DNA from: Syntrophobacter fumaroxidans MPOB
Lineage (GTDB): Bacteria > Desulfobacterota > Syntrophobacteria > Syntrophobacterales > Syntrophobacteraceae
Direction: 5' to 3'
Assembly (NCBI RefSeq): GCF_000014965.1
Contig: NC_008554.1
Location: 682,001-746,000, forward strand
Length of the DNA stretch: 64,000 nucleotides
Position numbers and translations under genes: made by a program. Shown here in pieces: positions 19,291 to 27,945 of the stretch. A model generated the notes under the pieces. The model had not been told where the DNA came from, ran no database searches, and saw only the letters and a program-made list of their open reading frames with translations. Each line of letters opens with the position of its first letter. The first letter of the stretch is position 1.

Positions 19291-19307
19291 TTGGCAAGCT
19301 ATTTGCC
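19291..19307 (+). promoter_or_regulatory. Sigma-54 (-24/-12) promoter of glnA
   Basis: TTGGCAAGCTATTTGCC has GG at 19293-19294 and GC at 19305-19306 with 10 bp between, as required. Predicted start of transcription is near 19318, about 43 nt before the glnA ATG. Confidence 0.85.
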
Positions 19308-19360
19308 TATTGACTCGGTGACCTTTCCCAATTCATTCCAAACCTACAGGAGGATCAGGT

Positions 19361-20773
19361 ATGACCCCGAAAGAAGTTCTGGCGTATGCAAAACAGAACG
19401 GCGCCAAGATGGTGGATTTCAAATTCATGGATTTCGTAGGGACCTGGCAGCACTTCACGAACCCCATCGATGAGCTCGGCGAATCCGATTTCGAAAACGG
19501 CTACGGTTTCGACGGTTCGAGTATCCGCGGGTGGCAGCCGATCCACGCCAGCGACATGCTGATCATCCCGGATCCGACGACGGCGAAAATGGATCCCTTC
19601 ATGGCCGTTCCCACCCTGACCATGATCTGCGACGTGGTGGACCCGGTGACCAAGGAGCGCTACACCAGGGATCCGCGCTACATCGCGCACAAGGCCGAGG
19701 AATACCTCAAGTTCACGGGGATCGGCGACGCCGCGTGGTTCGGCCCCGAAGCGGAATTCTTCATTTTCGACGACATACGCTTCGACGACGGCTGCCAGTT
19801 CGGCTACTACCACATCGATTCCGTGGAAGGGATCTGGAACAGCGGCCGCGTGGAAAACCCCAACCTCGGGTACAAGCCCCGTCACAAGGAAGGATACTTC
19901 CCGGTCCCTCCGGTGGATTCACAGCAGGACCTGCGGACCGAGATGGTTCTCAAGATGATGGAAGTGGGAATTCCCGTCGAATGCCAGCATCATGAAGTGG
20001 CCACCGCCGGGCAGGCCGAAATCGACATGAAGGCGTCCACCCTGGTGAAGATGGCCGACAACCTGCAGTGGTACAAGTACGTGGTCAAGAACGTGGCGCG
20101 CCGTTTCGGCAAGACCGTCACGTTCATGCCCAAGCCGCTCTACGGCGACAATGGTTCCGGGATGCACATCCACATGAGCATCTGGAAGGAAGGCAAACCC
20201 ATGTTCGCGGGCGACAAGTACGCCGGGCTGAGCGAAATGGCCCTGTTCGCCGCCGGGGGCGTGCTCAAACATGCGGCCGCGATCTGCGCCATCACCAACC
20301 CCACGACCAATTCGTACAAACGGCTGGTGCCGGGGTACGAAGCGCCGGTGAACCTCGCCTACTCGAGCAGAAACCGCAGCGCCTCGGTGCGGATACCCAT
20401 GTATTCGGCATCGCCCAAGCTCAAGCGCATGGAAGTCCGGTTCCCCGATCCGTCCTGCAACGGTTACCTGGCGTTCAGCGCCCTGCTGATGGCCGCCCTC
20501 GACGGCATCGAAAACCGCATCGATCCGGGCGAACCACTGGATCGCGACATCTACTCCATGACCCCGGAAGAACTGGCCGATGTGCCCTCGACGCCGGGTT
20601 CGCTCGACGCGGCGCTCAATGCCCTGGAAAGCGATCACGAATTCCTGCTCAAAGGCGACGTGTTCACCGAGGACGTCATCGAAAAGTGGATCGAATACAA
20701 ACGGCTGAACGAAGTGGATCCGATCCGCATGAGACCGCATCCGCACGAGTTCAAACTCTACTTCGACGTCTAA
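19361..20773 (+). CDS. glnA: Glutamine synthetase, type I
   Basis: Condenses glutamate and ammonia to glutamine with ATP; forms a dodecamer in the cytoplasm. The 470 residues include the N-terminal latch region, [10 protein letters not shown], the ATP-site block [39 protein letters not shown] and [10 protein letters not shown]. The tyrosine adenylylated in GSI-beta enzymes is present in [11 protein letters not shown], so adenylylation remains possible, though the neighbouring residues differ from the common YDLPPEE. A strong AGGAGG ribosome site and a -24/-12 promoter precede it. An intrinsic terminator follows. Confidence 0.97.
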   Translation: MTPKEVLAYAKQNGAKMVDFKFMDFVGTWQHFTNPIDELGESDFENGYGFDGSSIRGWQPIHASDMLIIPDPTTAKMDPFMAVPTLTMICDVVDPVTKERYTRDPRYIAHKAEEYLKFTGIGDAAWFGPEAEFFIFDDIRFDDGCQFGYYHIDSVEGIWNSGRVENPNLGYKPRHKEGYFPVPPVDSQQDLRTEMVLKMMEVGIPVECQHHEVATAGQAEIDMKASTLVKMADNLQWYKYVVKNVARRFGKTVTFMPKPLYGDNGSGMHIHMSIWKEGKPMFAGDKYAGLSEMALFAAGGVLKHAAAICAITNPTTNSYKRLVPGYEAPVNLAYSSRNRSASVRIPMYSASPKLKRMEVRFPDPSCNGYLAFSALLMAALDGIENRIDPGEPLDRDIYSMTPEELADVPSTPGSLDAALNALESDHEFLLKGDVFTEDVIEKWIEYKRLNEVDPIRMRPHPHEFKLYFDV

Positions 20774-20858
20774 ACCCCGGCCTGCCCGGGAAGAGGTAAG
20801 CCGAGTCCGGCCGCGAATCCGCTCTCGACCCGGCCGCCTCGTATGGATGGCTCCCCAC

Positions 20859-20898
20859 AAGACCGGCTCCCCCATGCATTGGGAGGGGCCGGTCTTTT
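20859..20898 (+). terminator. Intrinsic terminator after glnA
   Basis: The arms AAGACCGGC-TCCCCC and GGGAGGGGCCGGTCTT close a loop around ATGCATT and end in a T-run (CTTTTC). The position, 86 bp after the glnA stop, fits a transcript end. Confidence 0.8.
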
Positions 20899-20940
20899 CA
20901 TTGGGCTGCTGCGTTCGCGGACGGCGCAAGGAATGCTTTT

Positions 20941-21190
20941 AAAAAGCGTGGGGAGCGTTGCCCCCCACACCCCCTCGCCGCTGCGCGGCTCTGCGCGGCG
21001 CTGTGGCGCCGCTGTGCGGGACATGGTTTGATCTGCTTCCTGCAATGCTGCAGGCACTTGGCTGAGCGGCGTTGCGGCGCCGCCCCGCGAAGCGCGGGAC
21101 AGGCGCCGCAACGCCCGACGCTCGGCCCACGCGTAACCGCGTGGGCCGAATCCCCGGGGGGTGCGGGGGAATCATTCCCCCGCTTTTTTT
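20941..21190 (+). repeat. Hairpin-rich dispersed element, divergent copy
   Basis: It shares both outer hairpin blocks with the 219-bp elements at 36570 and 40961: AAAGCGTGGGG followed by CCCCCCACACCCCCTCGCCG at the left, and GGGGGAATCATTCCCCCGC at the right. The centre is longer and different. The TTGCGTTC ends of the other copies are missing here. The right hairpin is followed by TTTTTTT and could act as a terminator on the plus strand. Confidence 0.75.
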
Positions 21191-21427
21191 CTTGCTTTTC
21201 AATGTTTGCCCGTCAATCGTTGTCAATCCTGTCGTATCGATCGAAGCCGTGGGCGCGCACCCCGGAAGCCGGGGCCGGCGGAAACCGATCGGCGGATTCC
21301 GTCCGCATGGCGTTCAATCTCTGGCAACCGTGACCGGGAAAAGCTATAAAGGAAATGGGCACGGTCTTGTGGAAAAATTGACGCGGGGGATCGCTCTCAA
21401 CCGGGGAAACGCATCCAGGGAGGAGAA

Positions 21428-22192
21428 ATGTCGGAGGACGCCAAACCGAAATGCATTGCGGAACTGTCTCAGGGCCAACTGGTGCGCTGGGTGATCGAGG
21501 GGCTTCGGTGCACCATGATCCACTACGGTTACTGGTTCAGGGAGGTTGAAAGCCGGCTCGGTTTCGAGCGGGCCGCCGAGGCGGAGGCCACGGCGGGGGA
21601 CAGGGTGTTGGGGATTGTGATGAGAAGGCTGGGAGCCGCCATGGGCTTCGAAGTCGATGACAGGGGTTATCCTGCCGCCCTCACCGCCATGAGCAGGGAG
21701 GAGCTTCTGAACCTCATCGATGCGGTCTGCGCCAACTGGCTGGCAAACGACGGGGTCTGGTTCCGGGAGGTAGAAAAACCCTTCGGCATGGTCAGTGCGA
21801 AGCACGCCAACGACATGTGCTGGGGGCGGTTTTCGCTCTACGAGGCCTTCAGGATCAAGAGGTTCCTCGAGCTGCCCAAGCTGCCGGGACTGGACGGCCT
21901 CAAGACCGCCCTGGCGTTCCGGATGTACTCGAGGATCAACAAACAGAGCATCGAGGACGTGGACGAACACAGTTTCATCTTCCGCATGGAGGAATGCCGC
22001 GTGCAGATGGCCCGCAAGCGCAAGGGGCTTCCCGATTACCCCTGCAAGTCGGCAGGGATGATCGAGTATCCCTACTTCGCCTCGGCCATCGATCCCGGCA
22101 TCGAAACGGAATGCATCGGCTGCCCGCCGGACAGGCATCCGGAGGGCTGGTTCTGTGCGTGGAAGTTTATGCTCAAACCCCGGGGTCGGTGA
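21428..22192 (+). CDS. Conserved cytosolic protein, DUF6125 / ATC-hydrolase-like
   Basis: A 254-residue soluble protein with no signal peptide. It begins with a repeated helical theme, HYGYWFREVE (about 36-45) and DGVWFREVEKPFG (about 106-118), suggesting an internal duplication. The C-terminal part has paired cysteines in ETECIGCPPDRHP and a trailing WFCAWKF. This composition fits the DUF6125/L-2-amino-thiazoline-4-carboxylic acid hydrolase-like group seen in anaerobes, whose role here is unknown. The ATG at 21428 has GGAGGAG just upstream. It stands alone between repeats. Confidence 0.65.
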   Translation: MSEDAKPKCIAELSQGQLVRWVIEGLRCTMIHYGYWFREVESRLGFERAAEAEATAGDRVLGIVMRRLGAAMGFEVDDRGYPAALTAMSREELLNLIDAVCANWLANDGVWFREVEKPFGMVSAKHANDMCWGRFSLYEAFRIKRFLELPKLPGLDGLKTALAFRMYSRINKQSIEDVDEHSFIFRMEECRVQMARKRKGLPDYPCKSAGMIEYPYFASAIDPGIETECIGCPPDRHPEGWFCAWKFMLKPRGR

Positions 22193-22305
22193 ACGGTCGC
22201 GGCCGGTTCGACGTCCGGGGGGCGACAGGCCGTGGCCCGGATGTTCGAAAGCCGGCGCGGAAGTCGTATCGGGGCGCAATAGCGGACGAAGCGTGGTTAT
22301 TCTGT

Positions 22306-22324
22306 TTTCTGCTTGAAGCAGAAA
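22306..22324. other. Perfect inverted repeat in the gap before the cupin gene
   Basis: TTTCTGCTT and AAGCAGAAA flank a single G. Just downstream, ATAGGTCC and AATAGGTCCCAT recur within about 25 bp. The hairpin lacks a T-run. Function unknown. Confidence 0.4.
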
Positions 22325-22437
22325 TCGCCTCATAGGTCCAATAAGTCGAATAGGTCCCATGCCGTTGAGGGTGCAAACCGTTGCGTTCACCGGAGGCCGC
22401 TGCCGCGGGTGGACGCAGTAGAGGGATACGAGGTGTC

Positions 22438-22767
22438 ATGAAATTGCGACTGCCGGAGAACATCTTTCAATCGATCCCGGACGAGATCCCCGAGGAGGTT
22501 TGCGAGGCCATCGTCAGGACGGACACGATCGTGATCGAACGGATCGTATCGCACGGGCAGGCGAGCCATGAAGGATTCTGGTACGATCAGGAGAAGAGCG
22601 AGTGGGTGATGGTGTTGCAGGGGAGGGCAGGGCTGCTCTTCGAAGGCTGGGAGGAGCCGGTCGTCCTGCAAACCGGCGACTGGATCAATATCCCGGCCCA
22701 CGCAAAGCACCGGGTCGAATGGACCGACCCGAACGAGAAGACGATCTGGCTGGCCGTCTACTACTGA
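22438..22767 (+). CDS. Small cupin-domain protein
   Basis: A 109-residue single-domain cupin. The first motif appears as SHGQASHEGFWYDQEKSEWVMVLQG, the second as LQTGDWINIPAHAKHRVEWTD, with the histidines and acidic residue that usually bind a metal. The ATG at 22438 is preceded by GAGGT. Cupins of this type include metal-dependent isomerases and small-molecule binders; the substrate is not evident. It is monocistronic, with repeats on both sides. Confidence 0.88.
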   Translation: MKLRLPENIFQSIPDEIPEEVCEAIVRTDTIVIERIVSHGQASHEGFWYDQEKSEWVMVLQGRAGLLFEGWEEPVVLQTGDWINIPAHAKHRVEWTDPNEKTIWLAVYY

Positions 22768-22807
22768 TACCGAGGTGCGTCAAAGATCATACGGCTCCTG
22801 CCCGGCG

Positions 22808-22842
22808 GGAGGAGGTGACGCAGGAGGAGGTGACGCAGGAGG
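22808..22842. repeat. 15-bp tandem repeat, 2.3 copies
   Basis: The unit GGAGGAGGTGACGCA occurs at 22808-22822 and 22823-22837 and restarts at 22838. It lies 40 bp after the cupin stop. A length-variable locus is possible. Confidence 0.7.
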
Positions 22843-22872
22843 GGATGAATCCCTGCCTTGTCTGGAGCGATG

Positions 22873-22939
22873 TGCCGGGAAGGTGTAGCCAGGGGAAGGC
22901 TCTATGCCCTTCCGTCCAACGATATGGACTTGAATGCAA
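22873..22939 (-). repeat. Short hairpin repeat, copy 1
   Basis: The block TGCCGG...GTA...GGGGAAGGCT...GCCCTTCCG...CTTGAATGCAA aligns with the reverse complement of 49159-49235. It ends in the same CTTGAA-GCAA motif that bounds the 219-bp elements. The central arms GGAAGGC and GCCCTTCC form a hairpin. Confidence 0.5.
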
Positions 22940-23057
22940 CTTGGCATGGGGTGGGTTTCCCTGGACCATCGCGCCCTTTGCGGGGGCGGTGGTTCCGACC
23001 GGCTGTCACGGTCGACGACGACCGGGCGGGATCAAACTTCACCGGCCCGCCGTCAGG

Positions 23058-23483
23058 CTACCTTCGCTGGTAATACTTCTTCCAGGGCTGCCGTTCGCCG
23101 TCGCGGGCATCGGCCAGGGCGAGGCGGAGCGCTTTCACCGCCTGTTCCGCGCAATGCTCTTCTTCGGGCGGAAGCGTTTCCAAGAACTCCACGATCTGGT
23201 CCGGAGTGATGCGCCGGGCCTCCTCGGGAGTCAAGCCGGAGGCCATGTGAACGGCGGTGTTGGCGCAGGCGACCGAGTAAATGCAGCCGTTGGTCTCGAA
23301 GGAGGCCGTGCGGATTTTGCCGTCTCTTACCATCAGGAACATCTCCACCGTGTCTCCGCACTCTCTGACCACTCTGGCGTATCCGTCGGGATTGGCCGGA
23401 ACTTCGCGATAGTGATCCGTAAGCGCCATTTCGAGGAATCGCACGGAGTGGTTCCGCCAGAAGTCCAATGTCTTGTCATCCAT
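23058..23483 (-). CDS. IscU/NifU-N-like iron-sulfur scaffold protein
   Basis: A 141-residue protein with the three cysteines of U-type scaffolds in order: RECGDTVEMF, ETNGCIYSVAC and EEEHCAEQAVKALRLAL. Such proteins assemble 2Fe-2S or 4Fe-4S clusters and pass them to apoproteins. The middle motif has an extra cysteine (CIYSVAC) compared with the usual GCGAA. The ATG at 23483 has GGGAG 8 nt upstream. No iscS, nifS or ferredoxin gene is adjacent, so it is a stand-alone scaffold. A similar gene occurs at 38901. Confidence 0.85.
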   Translation of the reverse strand: MDDKTLDFWRNHSVRFLEMALTDHYREVPANPDGYARVVRECGDTVEMFLMVRDGKIRTASFETNGCIYSVACANTAVHMASGLTPEEARRITPDQIVEFLETLPPEEEHCAEQAVKALRLALADARDGERQPWKKYYQRR

Positions 23484-23595
23484 TTGCAATTCTCCCGCGG
23501 CAGTGCAGCAAAGGCCGGGCCCTGCGGCCGCCTCGGGCTGTAGGAGGCGGGGGTCCGGGAAATCGTTTCACCCCAGTCTATCCCAATGCGATATG

Positions 23596-23763
23596 GGGGT
23601 CAAACCTACACTTTTCACTTTTGCACCCGAATCGACCATCAGAGGCGCCGGGAGGGTTGACTGTCTGTCCTGACAATACTGAAATTCTTGGCTGCCCCGG
23701 AAAGCTTGACATTTCTTCCGGGGTGCCAAGAGGCTGTTTTCGTGGGGCAAGTGAGCGAGAGCC
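23596..23763 (+). repeat. REP/RAYT-like dispersed repeat, copy 1
   Basis: It begins GGGGTCAAACCTACACTTTT and shares ATCGACCATCA, GGGTTGAC, GCTGCCCCGG and GCCAAGAGGCTG-TTTTCGTG with 38326-38524. It ends in an imperfect hairpin (GGCTG...GAGAGCC). The opening motif resembles sequences that flank REP-associated Y1 transposase genes; that link is from memory and unproven here. Confidence 0.6.
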
Positions 23764-23811
23764 CATACGTGTCAACGGCTGATCGGGACGAGTTCCCCGG
23801 ATTCCGGGACC

Positions 23812-24170
23812 ACCGCCTACGGGTACCGGGCGGGAGGGACCCTGGTGTGGAGGGTCGATGCAAGAGGCACACGCACTACACCACCGACGTCTTCTACCGC
23901 CCGCTCCAGGCGAGCTCCCCGGCCGCGGGAGGCCTTGGGGCCTACAGCGTGACGTATGCCTACGACCAGCGCGCCAACGGCAAGGGGCATCTGACCACCG
24001 TCACGGATCCTTCGGGCTCCACTCTTTCGAACCACGATGCCCGGAGCAGGCTCTGGGAGAAGAAGTCCACCGTTTCAGGGTTTGAATTCACCTTCTCTCG
24101 CGCGTTCTCCCCCGCGGGTCGCCTCCGCAGGGTCGAGGTTGGACCCGTTTCCGGCAGCTCTCGCGGCTGA
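23812..24170 (+). pseudogene. Rhs/YD-repeat protein fragment
   Basis: One frame reads TAYGYRAGGTLVWRVDARG. After a frameshift near 23870 the next reads YTTDVFYRPLQA, SVTYAYDQRANGKGHLTTVT, DPSGSTLSNHDARSRLWEKK and FSPAGRLRRVEV. These are YD-type repeats (G-x-L...TDP-x-G...YDA-x-GRL) of Rhs proteins. Most of the long gene is absent on both sides, and no start or toxin tip remains. It directly follows the REP-like element. Confidence 0.75.
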
Positions 24171-24394
24171 GATCATTGCACAGACCGTAGATTGCAGTCT
24201 GATTCCAAATATGTTAGAGGAATTGGAAACGGGTTATCAAAAAGAAGCGAAAAATTGAAAACGAATTGACAAAATACTCCGTTCAGCGTTTTCAATACGG
24301 GGGAGCCACCATCTCGATGTGACCCACGATCACAAAACCCGAGTAGTGCATTGAAATATTCTGCCTTCCAGTCGTTTTCGGAGACAAACGGCTT

Positions 24395-26641
24395 ATGAGA
24401 TCCATGGAGCATGCAGGGAAAGCCGCCGCATTTCTGTTTCTTGGACTCCTGTTTCTTGCGGTTTCTCACGGCTCATCGGCATCGGTGCCCGTTAAGAGGA
24501 TCTTGCTTCTCTTCCCGTTTGAGAGCAGCGTGCCCGGGTTCATCAGTTACGACAACAGCCTTCGATCAACATTGACAGCCTCGAAGGATTACCAGTTCGA
24601 GTTCTACGTCGAATGCATGGATCTGACGAGGTTCACGAGTAAGGACTATCGCGATAAGCTCGTCGGACTGTACCGCGAGAAATACTCCGGCATCGAAATC
24701 GACCTCGTTGTTGCCTTGCTGCGACCATCTCTCGATTTCGTGGCGGAACACAGCCCCGAAACGTTTCAGAATGTCCCTGTCATTGTCGTCGAACAGGACC
24801 CCAGGCTCCTTGGTGACCTCCCATCGACATCCCTTGCCGCGGTGGTGACCGGCAAGCTGGATATGGAGGGGACGCTGGCTCTCGCGCTCCGCCTGCATCC
24901 TGACGCCCGCAAGGTTTTCGTTGTAAGCGGGGTCTCGCGATACGACGAATTGGTTCACGGATTGGCCAGGGAAGGCTTTCGCGGTTTCGAAAACCAGGTT
25001 GATCTCCAGTACCTCTCCGGGCTCCCCATGGATGAGCTCATCGATCGAGTTGCGAAGGTTCCCGAGCACTCCCTGGTGTTTTACCTTACTGTCACCCGGG
25101 ATGGCAGCGGAAAGACCTTTAGGTCCCCCGAGGCTCTTGCCCTCTTGTCCAGGCAGGCGAACGCACCCATTTATAGTATATCCGAAACATACATCGATTA
25201 CGGGATTGTAGGCGGCCATCTTGTCAGTCAATCCGTCCTGGGAGTCAGGACGGCCCAGGCAGTGCTTCGGACCCTCGGCGGGGAAAGGCCCGGCGACAGG
25301 GAGTCTTCCGAGGGAGGTGCGAATCGGTATATTTTTGACGCGCGCGAGCTCAAGCGGTGGGGGGTCGGGGAGGAAAACCTCCCTCAAGGCAGCATTCTGC
25401 GCCACAGGGATTTTTCCCTTTGGAGAGAATACCGGTGGCAGATCGTCGGGGTTTTTTTGATTGTCTTCATCCAGGCGTTCCTCATATCCGCCCTCTTCGT
25501 AAGTCGTGGGAAGCAGCTCCGGGCTGATCGCGCTCTTCGAAACGCGGAATCGAAGTATCGGACAGTTGCCGACTACACCTATGATTGGGAGGACTGGTCG
25601 GCCCCGGATGGGAGCTTGAATTATGTATCCCCCTCCTGCAAGCGCATTACGGGATACAGCCCGCAGGAATTTATCGAAAACCCATCTCTTCGCCATGAGA
25701 TCATCATCCCGGAAGATCGCCACATCTGGGATCGACACAAAGCGGGCATTGGACCCGAATCGGAGTCGCGGGAAATTCAGTTCCGCATACTCACCCGCGC
25801 CGGCGAAACCCGCTGGATAGACCACACTTGCCGGTCGGTAACCGATCAGAATGGTGACTTCCTGGGTATCCGGGCAAGCAACAGGGATGTGACGGAAAGG
25901 AGGATGGCCGAAGCCAGGGTTCAGCGACACCGGGACGAGCTTTCCCATATTTCGCGGGTGGCCGCCCTCGGGGAGCTCGCCGGTTCTCTTGCTCACGAGC
26001 TCAATCAGCCCCTGGCGGCGATACTCAACTACGCCAACGCCGCACGGCGATTTCTTGCCGCTGCCGAACCCAATTTGAGCAAAGTCAGCGAAGCCCTTCA
26101 AGGCATCATCCGGGATGAAAAAAGGGCGGCCCAGGTGATCCGCGAAGTCCGGGCCTTGATTAGAAAGCAGGAACCCCACTACCGTGCACTGAGCATAAAC
26201 AAAGTCATCCGGAAATCCGTCGATCTCTTTCGAGGCGATTCGATCCTGACGGGGTTGTCTATCGTGACCGAGCTCGCGCCGGGGCTGCCCGCGGTTCGGG
26301 GCGACGGGGTTCAACTGCAGCAGGTACTCATAAACCTCACCTTGAATGCTGTTGCCGCCATGAGCGGTGTTCTGCCGGATTCCCCCCGGCTGGTCTTCAG
26401 GACCGAGGCCTGGGAAGATCAGGGCGTGAAAGTCTCAATCAGAGATTTTGGCGCGGGCATTGACGAGGATCATAAGGATCGGCTTTTTGAGCCGTTTTAC
26501 ACGACCAGACCCGAAGGGTTGGGAATGGGGCTCGCCATCTGCCGAAACATTATCGATGCTCATGGGGGCACGATGGGGGCCGAGAATAATCCTGACGGAG
26601 GAGCAACTTTCTATTTTACTCTACAGGCTGCCGCAAGATGA
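24395..26641 (+). CDS. Hybrid-sensor histidine kinase with substrate-binding-protein domain and PAS
   Basis: A 748-residue membrane kinase. A signal anchor (FLFLGLLFLAVSHG) leads to a periplasmic ABC substrate-binding-like domain (about residues 33-310: RILLLFPFESSVPG, DLVVALLRPSLDFV, PIYSISETYIDYGIVGG). One TM helix follows near 350 (WQIVGVFLIVFIQAFLISAL), then PAS/PAC (about 385-510), HisKA with the phospho-His near 534 in GSLAHELNQPLAAIL, and HATPase ending in GLGMGLAICRNIIDAHGG. It contains no receiver. The stop overlaps the FixJ-type regulator by 4 bp. The ligand is unknown; small organic anions or sugars are typical. TTGACA at 24266-24271 may be part of its promoter. Confidence 0.9.
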   Translation: MRSMEHAGKAAAFLFLGLLFLAVSHGSSASVPVKRILLLFPFESSVPGFISYDNSLRSTLTASKDYQFEFYVECMDLTRFTSKDYRDKLVGLYREKYSGIEIDLVVALLRPSLDFVAEHSPETFQNVPVIVVEQDPRLLGDLPSTSLAAVVTGKLDMEGTLALALRLHPDARKVFVVSGVSRYDELVHGLAREGFRGFENQVDLQYLSGLPMDELIDRVAKVPEHSLVFYLTVTRDGSGKTFRSPEALALLSRQANAPIYSISETYIDYGIVGGHLVSQSVLGVRTAQAVLRTLGGERPGDRESSEGGANRYIFDARELKRWGVGEENLPQGSILRHRDFSLWREYRWQIVGVFLIVFIQAFLISALFVSRGKQLRADRALRNAESKYRTVADYTYDWEDWSAPDGSLNYVSPSCKRITGYSPQEFIENPSLRHEIIIPEDRHIWDRHKAGIGPESESREIQFRILTRAGETRWIDHTCRSVTDQNGDFLGIRASNRDVTERRMAEARVQRHRDELSHISRVAALGELAGSLAHELNQPLAAILNYANAARRFLAAAEPNLSKVSEALQGIIRDEKRAAQVIREVRALIRKQEPHYRALSINKVIRKSVDLFRGDSILTGLSIVTELAPGLPAVRGDGVQLQQVLINLTLNAVAAMSGVLPDSPRLVFRTEAWEDQGVKVSIRDFGAGIDEDHKDRLFEPFYTTRPEGLGMGLAICRNIIDAHGGTMGAENNPDGGATFYFTLQAAAR

Positions 26642-27258
26642 ACCCCACAACCATATTTATCGTTGACGATGACGCTTCACACCGCGATTCCCTGCAGTTT
26701 CTGCTGGAGTCTGCGGGGCTGGAGGTCAGGAGTTTTTCCTCGGCCCGTGATTTTCTCGACGGCGCCGACCCTGAAACCCCTGGCTGTCTCCTGCTCGACG
26801 TGCTCATGCCCGGAATGAGCGGTTTGGATCTCCAGAATGAATTGCTCAATGCGAAAATCTCTCTCCCGATCATCTTCATCACCGGACACGGTACGATCCC
26901 CATGAGCGTTCGTGCCGTCAAATCAGGTGCAGTGGACTTTCTCCAGAAACCTTGCGATGAGCAGGACCTCTTGAGAGCGATTCACCGGGCGATTGAGCAG
27001 GACCGGCGGACAAGGCGTGAAAAAGAGAAATTGCGAGAAATACACAAGTTGATCGATTCATTGAGTCCTCGTGAACACGAAGTATTCACCCACCTCGTTT
27101 CCGGCATGTTGAATAAACAGGTAGCTTACAGACTCGGAACCACCGAGCGGACCATAAAGGCCCACCGCAGGCGGATCATGGAAAAAATGAAAGCGGATTC
27201 CATGGCCGACCTGGTCCGCTATGCCGAGAAGCTGGGCCTCGGAAAACCACAGGACTAG
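26638..27258 (+). CDS. FixJ/NarL-type response regulator
   Basis: A 206-residue cytoplasmic DNA-binding regulator. The receiver domain has the acidic pocket DDD near residue 10, the phospho-acceptor Asp54 in CLLLDVLMPGMSG, Thr in FITGHG and Lys in FLQKPCDEQDL. The LuxR-type HTH occupies about 137-200 (LSPREHEVFTHLVSGMLNKQVAYRLG, TERTIKAHR). It overlaps the kinase gene by ATGA and is therefore its cognate partner. A perfect palindrome 30 bp after its stop, in front of the next receiver gene, is a candidate binding site. Confidence 0.93.
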   Translation: MNPTTIFIVDDDASHRDSLQFLLESAGLEVRSFSSARDFLDGADPETPGCLLLDVLMPGMSGLDLQNELLNAKISLPIIFITGHGTIPMSVRAVKSGAVDFLQKPCDEQDLLRAIHRAIEQDRRTRREKEKLREIHKLIDSLSPREHEVFTHLVSGMLNKQVAYRLGTTERTIKAHRRRIMEKMKADSMADLVRYAEKLGLGKPQD

Positions 27259-27287
27259 TCCACCTCCCGGACCGAAAAGCCGGCACT

Positions 27288-27305
27288 ATTGTACCAAGGT
27301 ACAAT
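27288..27305. promoter_or_regulatory. Perfect 18-bp palindrome, candidate FixJ-type operator
   Basis: ATTGTACC-AA-GGTACAAT is exactly symmetrical. A TATACC hexamer at 27331-27336 lies downstream, so the palindrome would be centred about -45 from a start near 27343. That is where FixJ-like activators commonly bind. No other copy was seen in the window. Confidence 0.5.
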
Positions 27306-27511
27306 TGCGCAATTCCCGCCACTCTGGAATTATACCCGCAAGAGACTTCCCAAAAGCGTTTGAAAACCCCTCTCCATCTCGTACCGGTGCCCCCCTGATC
27401 GTGTCCAGGGCAGGTGCCCATCAGAATGAAGCAAGGAATGAATCGGGTCTTCGACATGTTGTAAGCGACACTCATTTTGTCCGGGATTGATCGTCATCGG
27501 GGTGATTGCTC

Positions 27512-27883
27512 ATGACCTGGAAACAATGCACTGTCTTTGTCGCAGATGACGACAAGTCCGTCCTCGAGTCTCTGGCGCTCCTGCTCGAATCGGCAGGATA
27601 TCAAAGCAGGGGGTTCGGCTCCGCGGAGGAGTTGCTTGCATCCGGCTCGGTGCAAAACGCCTGCTGCCTCATTCTGGACATCAAACTGCCCGGAATGAGC
27701 GGGCTTCAGTTGTTGCAGGTCCTCGCCGCGTCACACACCCCGATTCCGGTGGTCTTCATAACCGGCCACGACTGTCCCGGGATTGAAGCGCAGGCCCTGG
27801 GGCTTGGAGCTGTCGCCTATCTCCGGAAGCCGTTCGACGAGCAGATGCTTCTCGATGCGATTCACCCGTACTGCGTGAATTGA
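27512..27883 (+). CDS. Stand-alone receiver-domain protein
   Basis: A 123-residue protein consisting only of a CheY-like receiver: DDD near residue 12, phospho-acceptor Asp56 in CLILDIKLPGMSG, Thr in FITGHD and Lys in LRKPFDEQ. No output domain follows. The ATG at 27512 with GGGGTG upstream is used. It closely resembles the receiver of the FixJ-type protein before it and probably arose by duplication. It could act as a phosphate sink or as the intermediate of a relay for the same kinase. Confidence 0.9.
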   Translation: MTWKQCTVFVADDDKSVLESLALLLESAGYQSRGFGSAEELLASGSVQNACCLILDIKLPGMSGLQLLQVLAASHTPIPVVFITGHDCPGIEAQALGLGAVAYLRKPFDEQMLLDAIHPYCVN

Positions 27884-27945
27884 GGTCATTTGGTCCAATT
27901 CTGCCACACGGCGATTGGAGCTCGGTTTCCGACGGGAGACGCAAG

